From the NCBI RefSeq assembly GCF_026341125.1, contig NZ_JAPEOR010000001.1:2046001-2110000 (forward strand): DNA of 64,000 nucleotides. Reading direction: 5' to 3'. The notes under the pieces are model-generated. The model searched no databases, was not told where the DNA came from, and saw only the letters and a program-made list of their open reading frames with translations. The stretch comes from Streptomyces sp. NBC_01142. GTDB taxonomy: Bacteria > Actinomycetota > Actinomycetes > Streptomycetales > Streptomycetaceae. The position numbers were made by a program, and so were the translations under genes. Every line of letters starts with the position of its first letter. The first letter of the stretch is position 1. Below, piece after piece: positions 28,259-37,074 of this stretch.

Positions 28259-28448
28259 TGTTCAGAGTAGCCACATGGCCACCGCAGACATCGTGTGAGG
28301 CGGTACCGCCTTTCGTATGTTGCAACGAGGATCTTTTCCGCAGCCCCCAGTGGGGCTTAAATGTGACCCTGACCGGCTTCGCCCGACGGTCACTGCGCTC
28401 CGTCCCGTGCGGTTCGCCCAGCGTATGCGGGAGGTGTACAAAGAGGAC

Positions 28449-31169
28449 ATGGCCGGACACTACGGCCGCCCGCGCTCGGTTCTGAGGATGCGAACTGTCG
28501 CAGGTCAGGTCTTTCTCCTGCAGGTGGCGATCGTGGTGTTGCTGGTCGCTGCCGCCATGGCGGCGCTCGTGCTGCAGTCCCGGGCCGACAGCGAGCGCGA
28601 GGCGACCAACCGGTCGGTCGCCGTCGCCGAGACCTTCGCCAATTCGCCCGGCATCGAGGCGGCGTTGAAGAGCCCCGATCCCACGGCGCTGCTGCAGCCG
28701 CGGGCCGAAGCGGCCCGGAAGCTGTCCGGGGTCGACTTCATCGTCGTGCTGGGTACCGACGGAATCCGCTACACCCACCCGCTGCCCGACCGGATCGGCA
28801 AGCAGTTCGTCGGCAATCTGGAGCCCGCGCTGAACGGCGCCGTGGTCACGGAGAAGATCACCGGGACCATCGGACCCCTCGTGCAGGCCGTCGTCCCCGT
28901 CACCGGCCGCGACGGCACGGTCGTCGGTCTGGTGTCCGCCGGGATCACCATCGACCGGGTCAGCGGGGTCGTCGAAGATCAGTTCCCCCTTCTGTTCGGG
29001 GCCGCCGGAGGGGTGCTTCTCGTCACCACGGGCGGGACGGCGCTGGTGAGCAGTCGTCTGCGCCGCCAGACCCATGGCCTCGGCCCGGCAGAGATGACGC
29101 GGATGTACGAGCACCACGACGCGGTGCTGCATGCCGTGCGGGAAGGGGTGCTCATCGTCGGCGGGGACGGCCGGCTGCTGCTCGCCAACGACGAGGCGCG
29201 CCGGCTCCTCGGTCTCCCGGCCGACGTGGAAGGAGTCCCGGTCGCCGACCTGGGGCTCGCCCCGTTCACCGCCCGGCTGCTGGCCTCGGGGAGGATGGCG
29301 ACCGACGAGCTGCATCCGGTCGGCGACCGGCTGCTTGCCGTCAACCAGCGCTCGACGGACCAGGACGGCGGCCCGCCCGGCAGTGTCACCACGCTGCGGG
29401 ACACCACCGAGCTGCGGGCGCTCACCGGCAAGGCCGATGTGGCGCGCGGGCGCCTGAAGCTGCTGTACGACGCCGGTACGGAGATCGGCACCACCCTTGA
29501 TGTGGTGCGCACCTGCGAGGAACTGGCGGAGTTCGCCGCGGCCCGCTTCGCCGACTTCGCCACCGTCGACCTGGTGGAGGCCGTGCTGCGGGGCGAGGAG
29601 CCGACCGCCACGGGCGCGGGCACCGAGATGCGCCGTACGGCCTTCAGCGGTGCCCGCGAGGACACCGCCCTCTACCCCCTCGGCAAGCTGATCCGCTTTG
29701 TGCCGTCCACACAGCTGGGCTCCGGCATCCGAAGGGGCGAGGCGGTCCTCGAGGCGGATCTGACCGCCTTCTCCGGCTGGCAGGAGCAGGATCCGGTACG
29801 GGCCCGGAAGCTCGTCGCGCACGGAATCCACTCGATGATCGCGGTTCCGCTGCGCGCCCGCGGTGTCGTTCTGGGTGTGGCCATGTTCTGGCGCTCGACG
29901 AAGCCCGAGTCGTTCGAGGAAGAGGATCTGTCCGTCGCCGAGGAGCTGGTCGCCCGCGCCGCGGTGAGCGTCGACAACGCCCGGCGGTACACCCGAGAGC
30001 ACACCATGGCGGTGACGCTGCAGCGCAGCCTGCTGCCGCGCGGCCTTCCGGAGCAGAACGCCGTCGACGTCGCCTACCGGTATCTGCCCGCCCAGGCCGG
30101 CCTCGGTGGACTCGGCGGAGTCGGCGGCGACTGGTTCGACATCATTCCGCTGCCCGGCGCCCGCGTGGCGCTCGTGGTCGGCGACGTGGTGGGTCACGGA
30201 CTGCACGCGGCCGCCACCATGGGGCGGCTGCGCACGGCCGTGCACAACTTCTCGACCCTGGACCTGCCGCCCGACGAACTGCTGTGGCACCTCGACGAAC
30301 TGGTCGCCCGTATCGACCAGGACGAAGCCGCCGACGGCGTCGACGCGGCAGTCACCGGAGCCACCTGTCTCTACGCGATCTACGATCCGGTGACCGGGCA
30401 CTGCACCATGGCACGGGCCGGCCACCTCCAGCCGGTGATCCTCCAGCAGGACGGCACGGCAGCGTTCGCCGAGGTGCCCGGCGGCCCGCCGCTCGGGCTC
30501 GGCGGACTGCCCTTCGAGACGCTGGAGTTGCATCTGCCGAAGGACAGCCGCCTGGTGCTCTACACCGACGGGCTCGTCGAGGACCGTGACCGGGACCTCG
30601 ACGAGGGGCTGACGCTGCTGCGCCGCACACTGGCCGACCACGCCGACCGGACGCCGGAGGACACCTGCGAGGCCGTGCTCCAGGCGCTGTTGCCCGAGCA
30701 GCAGCGCGACGACATCGCGCTGCTCGTCAGCCGTACCCGTGTCCTGGACTCCGGCCGGGTGGCCGACTGGGACGTGCCGCCCGACCCTTCCGCCGTGGGG
30801 CGGGTACGGGCCGCCGTGGCCCGCAAGCTGGCCGAATGGGGCCTGGAGGAGGAGGCGTTCACCACCGAGCTGATCCTCAGCGAGCTGGTCACCAACGCCA
30901 TTCGCTACGCCTCCGGCCCGATCCGCGTACGGCTGATCCGCGACCGCAACCTGATCTGCGAGGTCTCCGACCACAGCAGCACCTCCCCCCATCTGCGGCA
31001 GGCGGCGATCACGGACGAGGGAGGCCGCGGTCTCTTCCTCGTCGCGCAGTTCGCCGAGCGCTGGGGGACGCGTTACACCGCGGACGGCAAGGTCATTTGG
31101 ACGGAACAGCCCCTGTCGGCCAACCGCCCGGCGGACAGCGCACACGGGGTGGCCGAGGACAGGGTGTGA
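28449..31169 (+). CDS. multidomain SpoIIE-type Ser/Thr phosphatase with sensor, PAS, GAF and ATPase domains
   Basis: 906 residues that join a whole partner-switching signal path in one chain. An N-terminal membrane helix (VFLLQVAIVVLLVAAAMAAL) leads into a periplasmic DcuS/CitA-like sensor (AETFANSPGIEAAL...YTHPLPDRIGKQFVGN...VPVTGRDGTVVGLVSAG). A second helix follows, then PAS (HDAVLHAVREGVLIVGGDGR), GAF (about 380-540), a PP2C/SpoIIE phosphatase (GGVGGDWFDIIPL, GDVVGHGLHAAATMG, YTDGLVEDRDRDLDEG, RDDIALLV) and a C-terminal GHKL ATPase (LILSELVTNAIRYASGPIRV, GGRGLFLVAQFAERWG). The start at 28449 has aaagagg before it. Expected role: dephosphorylate an anti-anti-sigma factor in response to an extracellular ligand, with its own kinase/anti-sigma domain attached. 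No STAS gene is adjacent. Confidence 0.92.
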   Translation: MAGHYGRPRSVLRMRTVAGQVFLLQVAIVVLLVAAAMAALVLQSRADSEREATNRSVAVAETFANSPGIEAALKSPDPTALLQPRAEAARKLSGVDFIVVLGTDGIRYTHPLPDRIGKQFVGNLEPALNGAVVTEKITGTIGPLVQAVVPVTGRDGTVVGLVSAGITIDRVSGVVEDQFPLLFGAAGGVLLVTTGGTALVSSRLRRQTHGLGPAEMTRMYEHHDAVLHAVREGVLIVGGDGRLLLANDEARRLLGLPADVEGVPVADLGLAPFTARLLASGRMATDELHPVGDRLLAVNQRSTDQDGGPPGSVTTLRDTTELRALTGKADVARGRLKLLYDAGTEIGTTLDVVRTCEELAEFAAARFADFATVDLVEAVLRGEEPTATGAGTEMRRTAFSGAREDTALYPLGKLIRFVPSTQLGSGIRRGEAVLEADLTAFSGWQEQDPVRARKLVAHGIHSMIAVPLRARGVVLGVAMFWRSTKPESFEEEDLSVAEELVARAAVSVDNARRYTREHTMAVTLQRSLLPRGLPEQNAVDVAYRYLPAQAGLGGLGGVGGDWFDIIPLPGARVALVVGDVVGHGLHAAATMGRLRTAVHNFSTLDLPPDELLWHLDELVARIDQDEAADGVDAAVTGATCLYAIYDPVTGHCTMARAGHLQPVILQQDGTAAFAEVPGGPPLGLGGLPFETLELHLPKDSRLVLYTDGLVEDRDRDLDEGLTLLRRTLADHADRTPEDTCEAVLQALLPEQQRDDIALLVSRTRVLDSGRVADWDVPPDPSAVGRVRAAVARKLAEWGLEEEAFTTELILSELVTNAIRYASGPIRVRLIRDRNLICEVSDHSSTSPHLRQAAITDEGGRGLFLVAQFAERWGTRYTADGKVIWTEQPLSANRPADSAHGVAEDRV

Positions 31170-31269
31170 CCCCGTTCCCGGGACCGGGCGGCCGTGGTCG
31201 CACGCCGCGAGGCTGATCGGGAAACGGGAGTCATGTGAGTCGCAGAAGCCGACCACCAGCGGAGATGAC

Positions 31270-31285
31270 CGAACGTTACCGTTCG
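31270..31285. promoter_or_regulatory. small inverted repeat upstream of the DUF6381 gene
   Basis: CGAACG-TTAC-CGTTCG, 68 bp before the start at 31353. Could be an operator for the DUF6381 gene; no regulator assigned. Confidence 0.35.
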
Positions 31286-31352
31286 AAGTGCGAGGGTGAC
31301 GAGGCACTGGTTCGCTGAAGGGAACCGCTCTCCCTACCTTCAAGGAGCGACG

Positions 31353-31538
31353 ATGAGCGTTGCAGGCGAATCCCGAGGCCGTGCGCAGCAGATGCGCGAG
31401 AAGGCCCAGCAGCTGTCCGAGGCCGCGGAGCGCGCGAGCGACCCGCAGGAGCGTCAGAAGCTCCAGGAGAAGGCGCGACGGCTGGAGGAGCAGAGCAAGC
31501 AGGAAGGCATGGGCGAGCAGGGCCGGCTCCCTGAGTGA
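31353..31538 (+). CDS. DUF6381 small helical protein
   Basis: 61 residues, one long charged amphipathic helix with heptad character (RGRAQQMREKAQQLSEAAER, DPQERQKLQEKARRLEEQSK), typical of the Streptomyces DUF6381 family. ATG at 31353 after aaggagcga. No known function; abundance of Gln/Glu/Arg and lack of Cys or hydrophobic core suggest a coiled-coil or intrinsically flexible stress-type protein. Confidence 0.8.
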   Translation: MSVAGESRGRAQQMREKAQQLSEAAERASDPQERQKLQEKARRLEEQSKQEGMGEQGRLPE

Positions 31539-31636
31539 CGCACCTGCTTTTCGCGAGCCGATGGCCTCCGGTCCTCCTCAGGATCGGAGGCCATCGGCCC
31601 CTCTGCTCACAGCAGGCTGCTCACACCGCCGACGTC

Positions 31637-34192
31637 TCACGCAGCCGGCTGCGCCTGCCGTCGGCGTCGCGCGGAAGGACGCCACCGCATCAACCTGGTG
31701 GCCACGGCGGCGTATGCGATGCCGACAAGAAGTGAGGCGGCCAGCGCCACCACCGCGAACTGGTCGTCGAGGCGCGGGAAGACCTGCCAGTGCGTCACAT
31801 AGATGTACAGCGAACTGCTTGCCAGTACGCCCGCAACGCGGTTGACGGAGGCCAGACTCGGCAGGTTCCGTACCCACACCAGCAGCGCCAGACCGCCTAT
31901 GATGACCGCCTCCCTGGCCGGCTGCCCGAAGAAGCCCGGCACCGTGGCCAGCGCGGCCGCTGTCACCAGCAGCCGCTGCCGCACCGTGGTTGCTCTCGCG
32001 GCCGCCCAGCCGATCGCGAACAGCCAGAAGACGGTGATCGCCAGCGGAATGTGCCCCCGGGCATCGAGGCCGAGCAGGTCGTAGCGCCCCACCAGCCCCA
32101 GGGTCATCAGGGCGGTGGGGAGGGCGAAGGGGAACCGTCTCTCCACGCGGTCCACTGCCGGAACGCTCAGTACGGCGGTCATGGCGACCAGCATGTAGAC
32201 GAGTGCCTCGATGAACCAGAAGCCGTCGTGTTGGCCGAGGAGGCTGGTGAGCAGCAGAGCACTGGTGAGCCGGTAGTCGTCGGTGACGAGCAGCATCAGG
32301 GCGAGCCAGGCCATGCTCGGAACGGCGATCCGCGCGATGCTCCGCCAGGCCGTCCGGATACGTTCGCGGCGCTCCGCCGAAGTGAGGTGGAAGCGGGCGA
32401 AGTTGTACCCCGCCACCCCCAGCAGCACATGCGCGCCGCCCTTGACCGTGAAGAGGTGGATGTGCGAGCCGACGATCGCGACGATGGCGACGGCCCGCAG
32501 CGCGACACTCGTCTCCAGGGTCCGGCGGCGGGTGGCGGCCTTCCGCACGGGCTGCTCGAGCTCGCGGATCGACAGCGTGTGCCAGTTGTCCGGGAGTTGT
32601 CCGAGCGCCTCTTCCAGGTTCAGCGACATCTCGACGTACGACAGCGAGTCGCCGCCCAGGCTCACAAAACTGCTGTCCTCGGTGACGTCGTCCCTGTCGA
32701 GGATCTCGGCGTAGAGCCGACGCAGATCCGCAGGGCCCGGGTCCTTGGAGTCCGTGTCCTTGGAGTCCGTGTCCTTGGACCTGGAGTCCGTGTCCCCGGA
32801 GCGCGTCAGTTCCCGTACGGCCCGGTAGTCGGGTTTGCCCGTGGTGAGCCGGGGCAGTTCGGCCAGGACGCGGACCCGGACCGCCCTGGCCGGCAGGCCG
32901 CACTCACGCGTCACCAGCCGCCGGACGTGCCCAGGGTCCGCGGCGCCGACCACGGCCACGGTGAGTTCGTCGTCCCCGCCGATGCAGCACGAGGTGAGGG
33001 CGTGCTGCTCGAGCAGGGCCTCGACCCGTTGGGGGTCGATCCGCAGGCCGAGGATCTTCGCGAATCGGCTGCGCCTGCCCACCAGTTCGTACAGGCCGTC
33101 AGGTGTGCGCCGGGCGATGTCCCCGGTGTGCAGCTCGTCGACGGTCCGGCCCAGACCCAGATCGTCCGGGCCGTCCGCGTAGCCGAGCATGACGTTCGGC
33201 CCCGAGTACACCAGCTCGCCGGCGTCCGGCTCGGGCGGGTCCGGGATCGGCTGGAGCCGGAAGGATCCGCCCGGCACCGGGACACCGATGGACTGAGGGC
33301 GGGTCGGTGCGAGATCCGGCGGCAGGTAGGCCATGCGTGCCGTCGCCTCGGTCTGGCCGTACATGACGAACAGGTCCCAGCCGTTCTGCTGTCCCAGGGC
33401 GGCGAATCGGGCCACGCGCTCGGGCGCCAGCCGTCCCCCGGCCTGAGTGACGTACCGCAGATGGGGCAGCCGCATGTCGGCGAAACCGACCCGGTCCAGC
33501 AGCTCGAAGGTGTACGGCACGCCGGCGAACGTGGAGCCGTGGCTGTCGCGGAACAGCTCCCAGAAGCAGGAGTCGGCCACCGAGAGGTCGGTGAGGATCA
33601 GCCTCGCGCCACGGACCAGATGGCTGTGGATGACGGACAGGCCGTAGCAGTAGTGCATGGGCAGCGTCGTGGCGGCGCGGTCGCTGTCGCGGATGCCCAG
33701 GTACTGGGCGATGGACTCCGCGTTGGCCTGCAGGTTCTCGTGCGAAAGGCGGACGAGCTTCGGCGAGCCCGTGGAGCCGGAGGTGCTCAGCAGCAGCGCG
33801 AGGTCCGGGTGCAGGTCATGTGCGGATATCGCGCGCCGCTCCTCCAGTACCCACTCGCCGTCCTTGGGGCGCACCACGACGTCCGGGTCGTAGGCGGCGA
33901 CCAGCGACCGTACGGCTTCGGTGTTGTCACCGGGCACGAGCAGGACGGGGTGACCGGCGGACAGTGCGGCGAGGTGGACGACCAGGGCGTCGACGGTGTG
34001 GGAGCCGACGAGCATCACCAGCCGCCGTTCCCGGCCCAGTCGCAGGGCGGCCGCCCCCACGCGTGCGGCGAGCTCTCGGTAGGAGACGGTGCCGTCGGGA
34101 GTGATGAGGGCGGTGCGGCTGCCGTGGGACGCCAGGTCACCGGCGAAGGCCACGGTCCGGCCGCCGGGGAGCAGGTCAGCGGGGACTGTCAC
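31637..34192 (-). CDS. adenylation/carrier/membrane-acyltransferase fusion, iron-box controlled
   Basis: 851-residue fusion. Residues 1-465 are an ANL adenylation domain: LLLSTSGSTGSPKLVRLS (P-loop), VMYGQTEATARMAYLP, ELVGRRSRFAKILGLRIDPQ and catalytic Lys453 in LTTGKPDYRAV. A repeat linker (KDTDS units, 467-485) leads to an acyl/peptidyl-carrier domain with phosphopantetheine Ser516 in SLGGDSLSYVEMSL. Residues 560-851 are hydrophobic with about ten helices and the start of an acyltransferase-3 domain (TSVALRAVAIVAIVGSHIHL). Inference: an acid is activated, loaded on the carrier and transferred by the membrane domain to a lipid, glycan or secreted small molecule. GTG start at 34192, 10 bp from an iron box; no condensation domain. 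Substrate not identified. Confidence 0.85.
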   Translation of the reverse strand: MTVPADLLPGGRTVAFAGDLASHGSRTALITPDGTVSYRELAARVGAAALRLGRERRLVMLVGSHTVDALVVHLAALSAGHPVLLVPGDNTEAVRSLVAAYDPDVVVRPKDGEWVLEERRAISAHDLHPDLALLLSTSGSTGSPKLVRLSHENLQANAESIAQYLGIRDSDRAATTLPMHYCYGLSVIHSHLVRGARLILTDLSVADSCFWELFRDSHGSTFAGVPYTFELLDRVGFADMRLPHLRYVTQAGGRLAPERVARFAALGQQNGWDLFVMYGQTEATARMAYLPPDLAPTRPQSIGVPVPGGSFRLQPIPDPPEPDAGELVYSGPNVMLGYADGPDDLGLGRTVDELHTGDIARRTPDGLYELVGRRSRFAKILGLRIDPQRVEALLEQHALTSCCIGGDDELTVAVVGAADPGHVRRLVTRECGLPARAVRVRVLAELPRLTTGKPDYRAVRELTRSGDTDSRSKDTDSKDTDSKDPGPADLRRLYAEILDRDDVTEDSSFVSLGGDSLSYVEMSLNLEEALGQLPDNWHTLSIRELEQPVRKAATRRRTLETSVALRAVAIVAIVGSHIHLFTVKGGAHVLLGVAGYNFARFHLTSAERRERIRTAWRSIARIAVPSMAWLALMLLVTDDYRLTSALLLTSLLGQHDGFWFIEALVYMLVAMTAVLSVPAVDRVERRFPFALPTALMTLGLVGRYDLLGLDARGHIPLAITVFWLFAIGWAAARATTVRQRLLVTAAALATVPGFFGQPAREAVIIGGLALLVWVRNLPSLASVNRVAGVLASSSLYIYVTHWQVFPRLDDQFAVVALAASLLVGIAYAAVATRLMRWRPSARRRRQAQPAA
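32741..32791 (+). repeat. 15-bp tandem repeat in the adenylation-carrier linker
   Basis: gtccttggagtccgt twice (32741-32755, 32756-32770) and a diverged third copy with a 6-bp insertion to 32791. Encodes the KDTDS linker on the minus strand; copy number changes would alter linker length in frame. Confidence 0.8.
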
Positions 34193-34201
34193 GGGCGCAT
34201 C

Positions 34202-34220
34202 TTAGGAAAGGCTTACTTTA
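34202..34220 (-). promoter_or_regulatory. iron box upstream of the adenylation/acyltransferase fusion
   Basis: TTAGGAAAGGCTTACTTTA matches 14 of 19 positions of the iron-box consensus TTAGGTTAGGCTAACCTAA. It begins 10 bp before the GTG start, so binding would block the promoter or early elongation. Confidence 0.68.
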
Positions 34221-34340
34221 TTGGATAGTCACGGAGAGGTCACGGATGATCCACAGTGAGTTCATGGCGCATTGACGGGTAGGGTCGGCTCCGCCGTCCG
34301 CCGAGTGCTGCCAAAACGTTGCGTACGTCACTCTTGACGA

Positions 34341-34359
34341 TTAGGTAAGCTTTACCTTA
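34341..34359 (+). promoter_or_regulatory. iron box upstream of the ferric iron ABC importer
   Basis: TTAGGTAAGCTTTACCTTA matches 14 of 19 positions of the same consensus and is itself a near-palindrome (AGGTAA/TTACCT). It lies about 100 bp before the lipoprotein start at 34462, in the divergent interval shared with the fusion gene. Confidence 0.78.
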
Positions 34360-34461
34360 TTCATGGGGCGTTCAAGGTTCCTCCGCGGCACCGCTTCGCC
34401 GCTCGCTCCCGACGACGCGACGTGCGGCGACGGCGGCGAGCCACGCAGGAAGGCAGTCCCC

Positions 34462-35478
34462 ATGCGACGCCCGTCGGCTCGTCGTCTCACCGCGCTCGTC
34501 GCGGCAGCCATGCTCCTCCCGGCCCTCGCGGGCTGCGGCAGCGACGAGAAGGCCGGACTCGTGATCTACTCCGGCCGCAACGAGAAGCTGGTCAAGCCGC
34601 TCCTGGATGAGCTGGAGAAGGCCGTCGGCACCACGGTCGAGGTCCGCTACGGCGACAGCGCCGAGCTGGCGGCCCAGATTCTCGAAGAGGGCGACAAGAC
34701 CACGGCGGGGCTGTTCTTCTCCCAGGACGCCGGAGCCCTCGGGGCCCTCTCCACCGAAGGCCGGCTGAAGAAGCTGCCCCAGGCGTCGCTGGACAAGGTC
34801 GGTGCGCAGTTCCGTGGCGGTGCGGGCGACTGGGTCGGTACCTCCGGGCGGGTGCGCGTTCTCGCGTACGACCCCGACACGGTGACCAAGGCGCCGGACA
34901 GCGTCCACGACCTGACGAAGCCGGAGTGGAGGGGCAAGATCGGGTACGTACCGACGAACGCCTCCTTCCAGGCCTTCGTCACCGGCATGCGCGTGCTCGA
35001 GGGCGACGACGCCACCCGCACCTGGCTCAAGGGCCTCAAGGCCAACGACCCGAAGGTGTACGAGAACAACCTCAAGGTGCTGGACGCAGTCGGTGAGGGC
35101 GAGGTCTCCCTCGGCCTGATCAACCACTACTACTGGTACGAGAAGGTTGCCGAGGACGGCGCCGACAAGGTCGGAGCCAAGATCCACTTCCTGCCGGGCG
35201 GCGACCCGGGTGCGCTGGTCAACGTGGCCGGAGCAGGCATTCTCAAGGGCAGCACCCAGGCCCCGGTGGCGCAGAAGGCCGTCGACTTCCTGCTCTCGAA
35301 GCGGGCGCAGACCTACTTCGCCGACGACACCAAGGAGTACCCGCTGGCCGCCGGTGTCACCAGCTCGGTGAAGGACCTGCCGCCGCTCGACTCCCTCGAC
35401 GCCCCCAAGATCGACCTCGGCAAGCTCGATTCGCTTCAGGAGACCCTGAAGATGCTGCAGGACGTCGGGATGGTCTGA
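34462..35478 (+). CDS. ferric iron ABC transporter, substrate-binding lipoprotein (FbpA type)
   Basis: 338 residues. A lipoprotein signal (LVAAAMLLPALAGCGSD, lipobox Leu-Ala-Gly-Cys) is followed by an Fe(III)-binding domain of the FbpA/FutA family: LVIYSGRNEKLVKPLLDELE, GLFFSQDAGALGALS and NHYYWYEKVAEDG, whose paired Tyr ligate iron in homologues. ATG at 34462 with aggaaggcag ahead. First gene of an iron-box-controlled operon with permease and ATPase; such systems take free or weakly chelated Fe(III) rather than specific siderophores. Confidence 0.9.
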   Translation: MRRPSARRLTALVAAAMLLPALAGCGSDEKAGLVIYSGRNEKLVKPLLDELEKAVGTTVEVRYGDSAELAAQILEEGDKTTAGLFFSQDAGALGALSTEGRLKKLPQASLDKVGAQFRGGAGDWVGTSGRVRVLAYDPDTVTKAPDSVHDLTKPEWRGKIGYVPTNASFQAFVTGMRVLEGDDATRTWLKGLKANDPKVYENNLKVLDAVGEGEVSLGLINHYYWYEKVAEDGADKVGAKIHFLPGGDPGALVNVAGAGILKGSTQAPVAQKAVDFLLSKRAQTYFADDTKEYPLAAGVTSSVKDLPPLDSLDAPKIDLGKLDSLQETLKMLQDVGMV

Positions 35479-35484
35479 GCCGTC

Positions 35485-37074
35485 ATGCACACCGAGGAAC
35501 CCGTCGCGCGGACGGGTCCCCAGACAGGCCCGGCCGGTGCTTCCGAGCCGGCCGGGTACCGGCGCGCCGGGCGCAGACCGCCCGCCGTCCTGCTCGTCCC
35601 CGCCACCGTCGCCGCGGTCCTCGCCCTGCTGCCACTTGGCTACCTCGCGGTGCGCTCCCTGGAACGCGGCCCCGGCTTCGCCTGGGACATCGTCGCCAAC
35701 GAACGTACCGCCCAACTGCTCGGCCGCAGCCTGGGACTTGCCGGCGTCGTCGTCGCGGCCAGCCTGGTGCTGGGCGTGTCGCTGGCCTGGCTGACCGTAC
35801 GCACCGCGCTGCCCGGCGCCCGCGCCTGGTCGGTGCTGGTGACCCTGCCACTCGCCGTGCCAAGCTATGTCGCGGCCTTCGCCTGGCTGTCCGCCTTCCC
35901 GCAGCTCGCGGGCTTCACCGGGGCCGCAGTGGCTCTGACCCTGGTCAGCTTCCCGTACGTCTACCTGCCGGTCACCGCCGCCCTGCGCGGCACCGATCCC
36001 GCCCAGGAGGAGGTGTCCCGCTCGCTCGGACTCGGACCGGTGCGGACCTTCTGGCGCGTCACCCTCCCGCAGGTGCGCCCCGCAGCGGCCGGGGGAGGAG
36101 TGCTGGTGGCGCTGTATGTGTTCTCCGACTTCGGCGCGGTGTCCCTGATGCGGTACGACACCTTCACCCGGGGCATCTACACGTCCTACCGGGCCAGTTT
36201 CGACCGCACGCCCGCCGCCGCGCTCAGTGTGGTGCTGGTGGTCGTGACGGTGCTTCTGGTCGCCGCCGAGGCACGCACGCGCGGCCGAGCCGGGCATGCC
36301 CGGACCGGCGGCGGCACCGCCCGACGCGCCGTTCCCGCTCCGCTGGGACGGATGAAGGGCCCCGCACTGACCTGGTGCGGGGCGGTCGCCGCCGTCGCTG
36401 TCGCCTTCCCGCTGGGCACGCTCGGGTACTGGCTGGCCGTCGGCAACTCCGCGACCTGGGAGCCCGGCAGGCTGCTGGACACCGCGGGCACCACCCTGGG
36501 CGTCGCCGCGGCCGGCGCCGCGCTCACCACGCTCCTCGCCCTGCCCGTCGGTGTGATCGCCGCACGCCACCGGGGGCGGGCCGCGCATCTGTTGGAGCAG
36601 AGTGCCTATGCCGGGCACGCACTGCCCGGCATCACGGTCGCTCTCGCCCTGGTTTTCTTCGCGGTCCGCTACGCCCATCCGCTGTACCAGGAACTGCCGT
36701 TGCTGGTCTGCGCCTACGCGGTGCTGTTCCTGCCGGTCGCGGTGGCGGCCACGCGCGCCGCCGTCCTCCAGGCCCCGCCCGTGCTGGAGGACGTCGCCCG
36801 CGCGCTGGGCCGCAGCCCGCTGCGCGTACTGCGCGACGTCACCGTGCCCCTGGCCGCGCCCGGCTTCGCGGCCGGGGCCGCCCTGACGTTCGTGGTGTGC
36901 ATGAAGGAACTGCCGGCCACCCTGCTGCTGCGCCCCACCGGCATGGACACCCTGGCCACCCGTCTGTGGACGGAGACCGGCGTCGGATCGTTCGCCGCCG
37001 CCGCCCCGTACGCCGTCACCCTGATCCTGCTGGCCGCCGTCCCCTCGTACCTCCTTGGGAGGCATCGCACATGA
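35485..37074 (+). CDS. ferric iron ABC transporter, permease (FbpB type)
   Basis: 529 residues, a fused double permease with about 12 helices. The two ATPase-contact loops are ALRGTDPAQEEVSRSLGLGP in the first half and APPVLEDVARALGRSPLRVL in the second, each of the EAA type. A basic spacer (RTRGRAGHARTGGGTARRA) joins the halves. Six bp after the lipoprotein stop; its TGA overlaps the ATPase ATG (37071-37074). Confidence 0.92.
   Translation: MHTEEPVARTGPQTGPAGASEPAGYRRAGRRPPAVLLVPATVAAVLALLPLGYLAVRSLERGPGFAWDIVANERTAQLLGRSLGLAGVVVAASLVLGVSLAWLTVRTALPGARAWSVLVTLPLAVPSYVAAFAWLSAFPQLAGFTGAAVALTLVSFPYVYLPVTAALRGTDPAQEEVSRSLGLGPVRTFWRVTLPQVRPAAAGGGVLVALYVFSDFGAVSLMRYDTFTRGIYTSYRASFDRTPAAALSVVLVVVTVLLVAAEARTRGRAGHARTGGGTARRAVPAPLGRMKGPALTWCGAVAAVAVAFPLGTLGYWLAVGNSATWEPGRLLDTAGTTLGVAAAGAALTTLLALPVGVIAARHRGRAAHLLEQSAYAGHALPGITVALALVFFAVRYAHPLYQELPLLVCAYAVLFLPVAVAATRAAVLQAPPVLEDVARALGRSPLRVLRDVTVPLAAPGFAAGAALTFVVCMKELPATLLLRPTGMDTLATRLWTETGVGSFAAAAPYAVTLILLAAVPSYLLGRHRT

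Noticed and set aside
27438..31343. 1,301-codon minus-strand open frame across the methyltransferase and SpoIIE genes
   Set aside because: Spans two recognisable genes in other frames and carries no protein motif; third-position bias supports the annotated frames.
34372..37065. 897-codon minus-strand frame opposite the iron importer
   Set aside because: Low-complexity Gly/Gln/Arg product, antisense to three clear ABC transporter genes.
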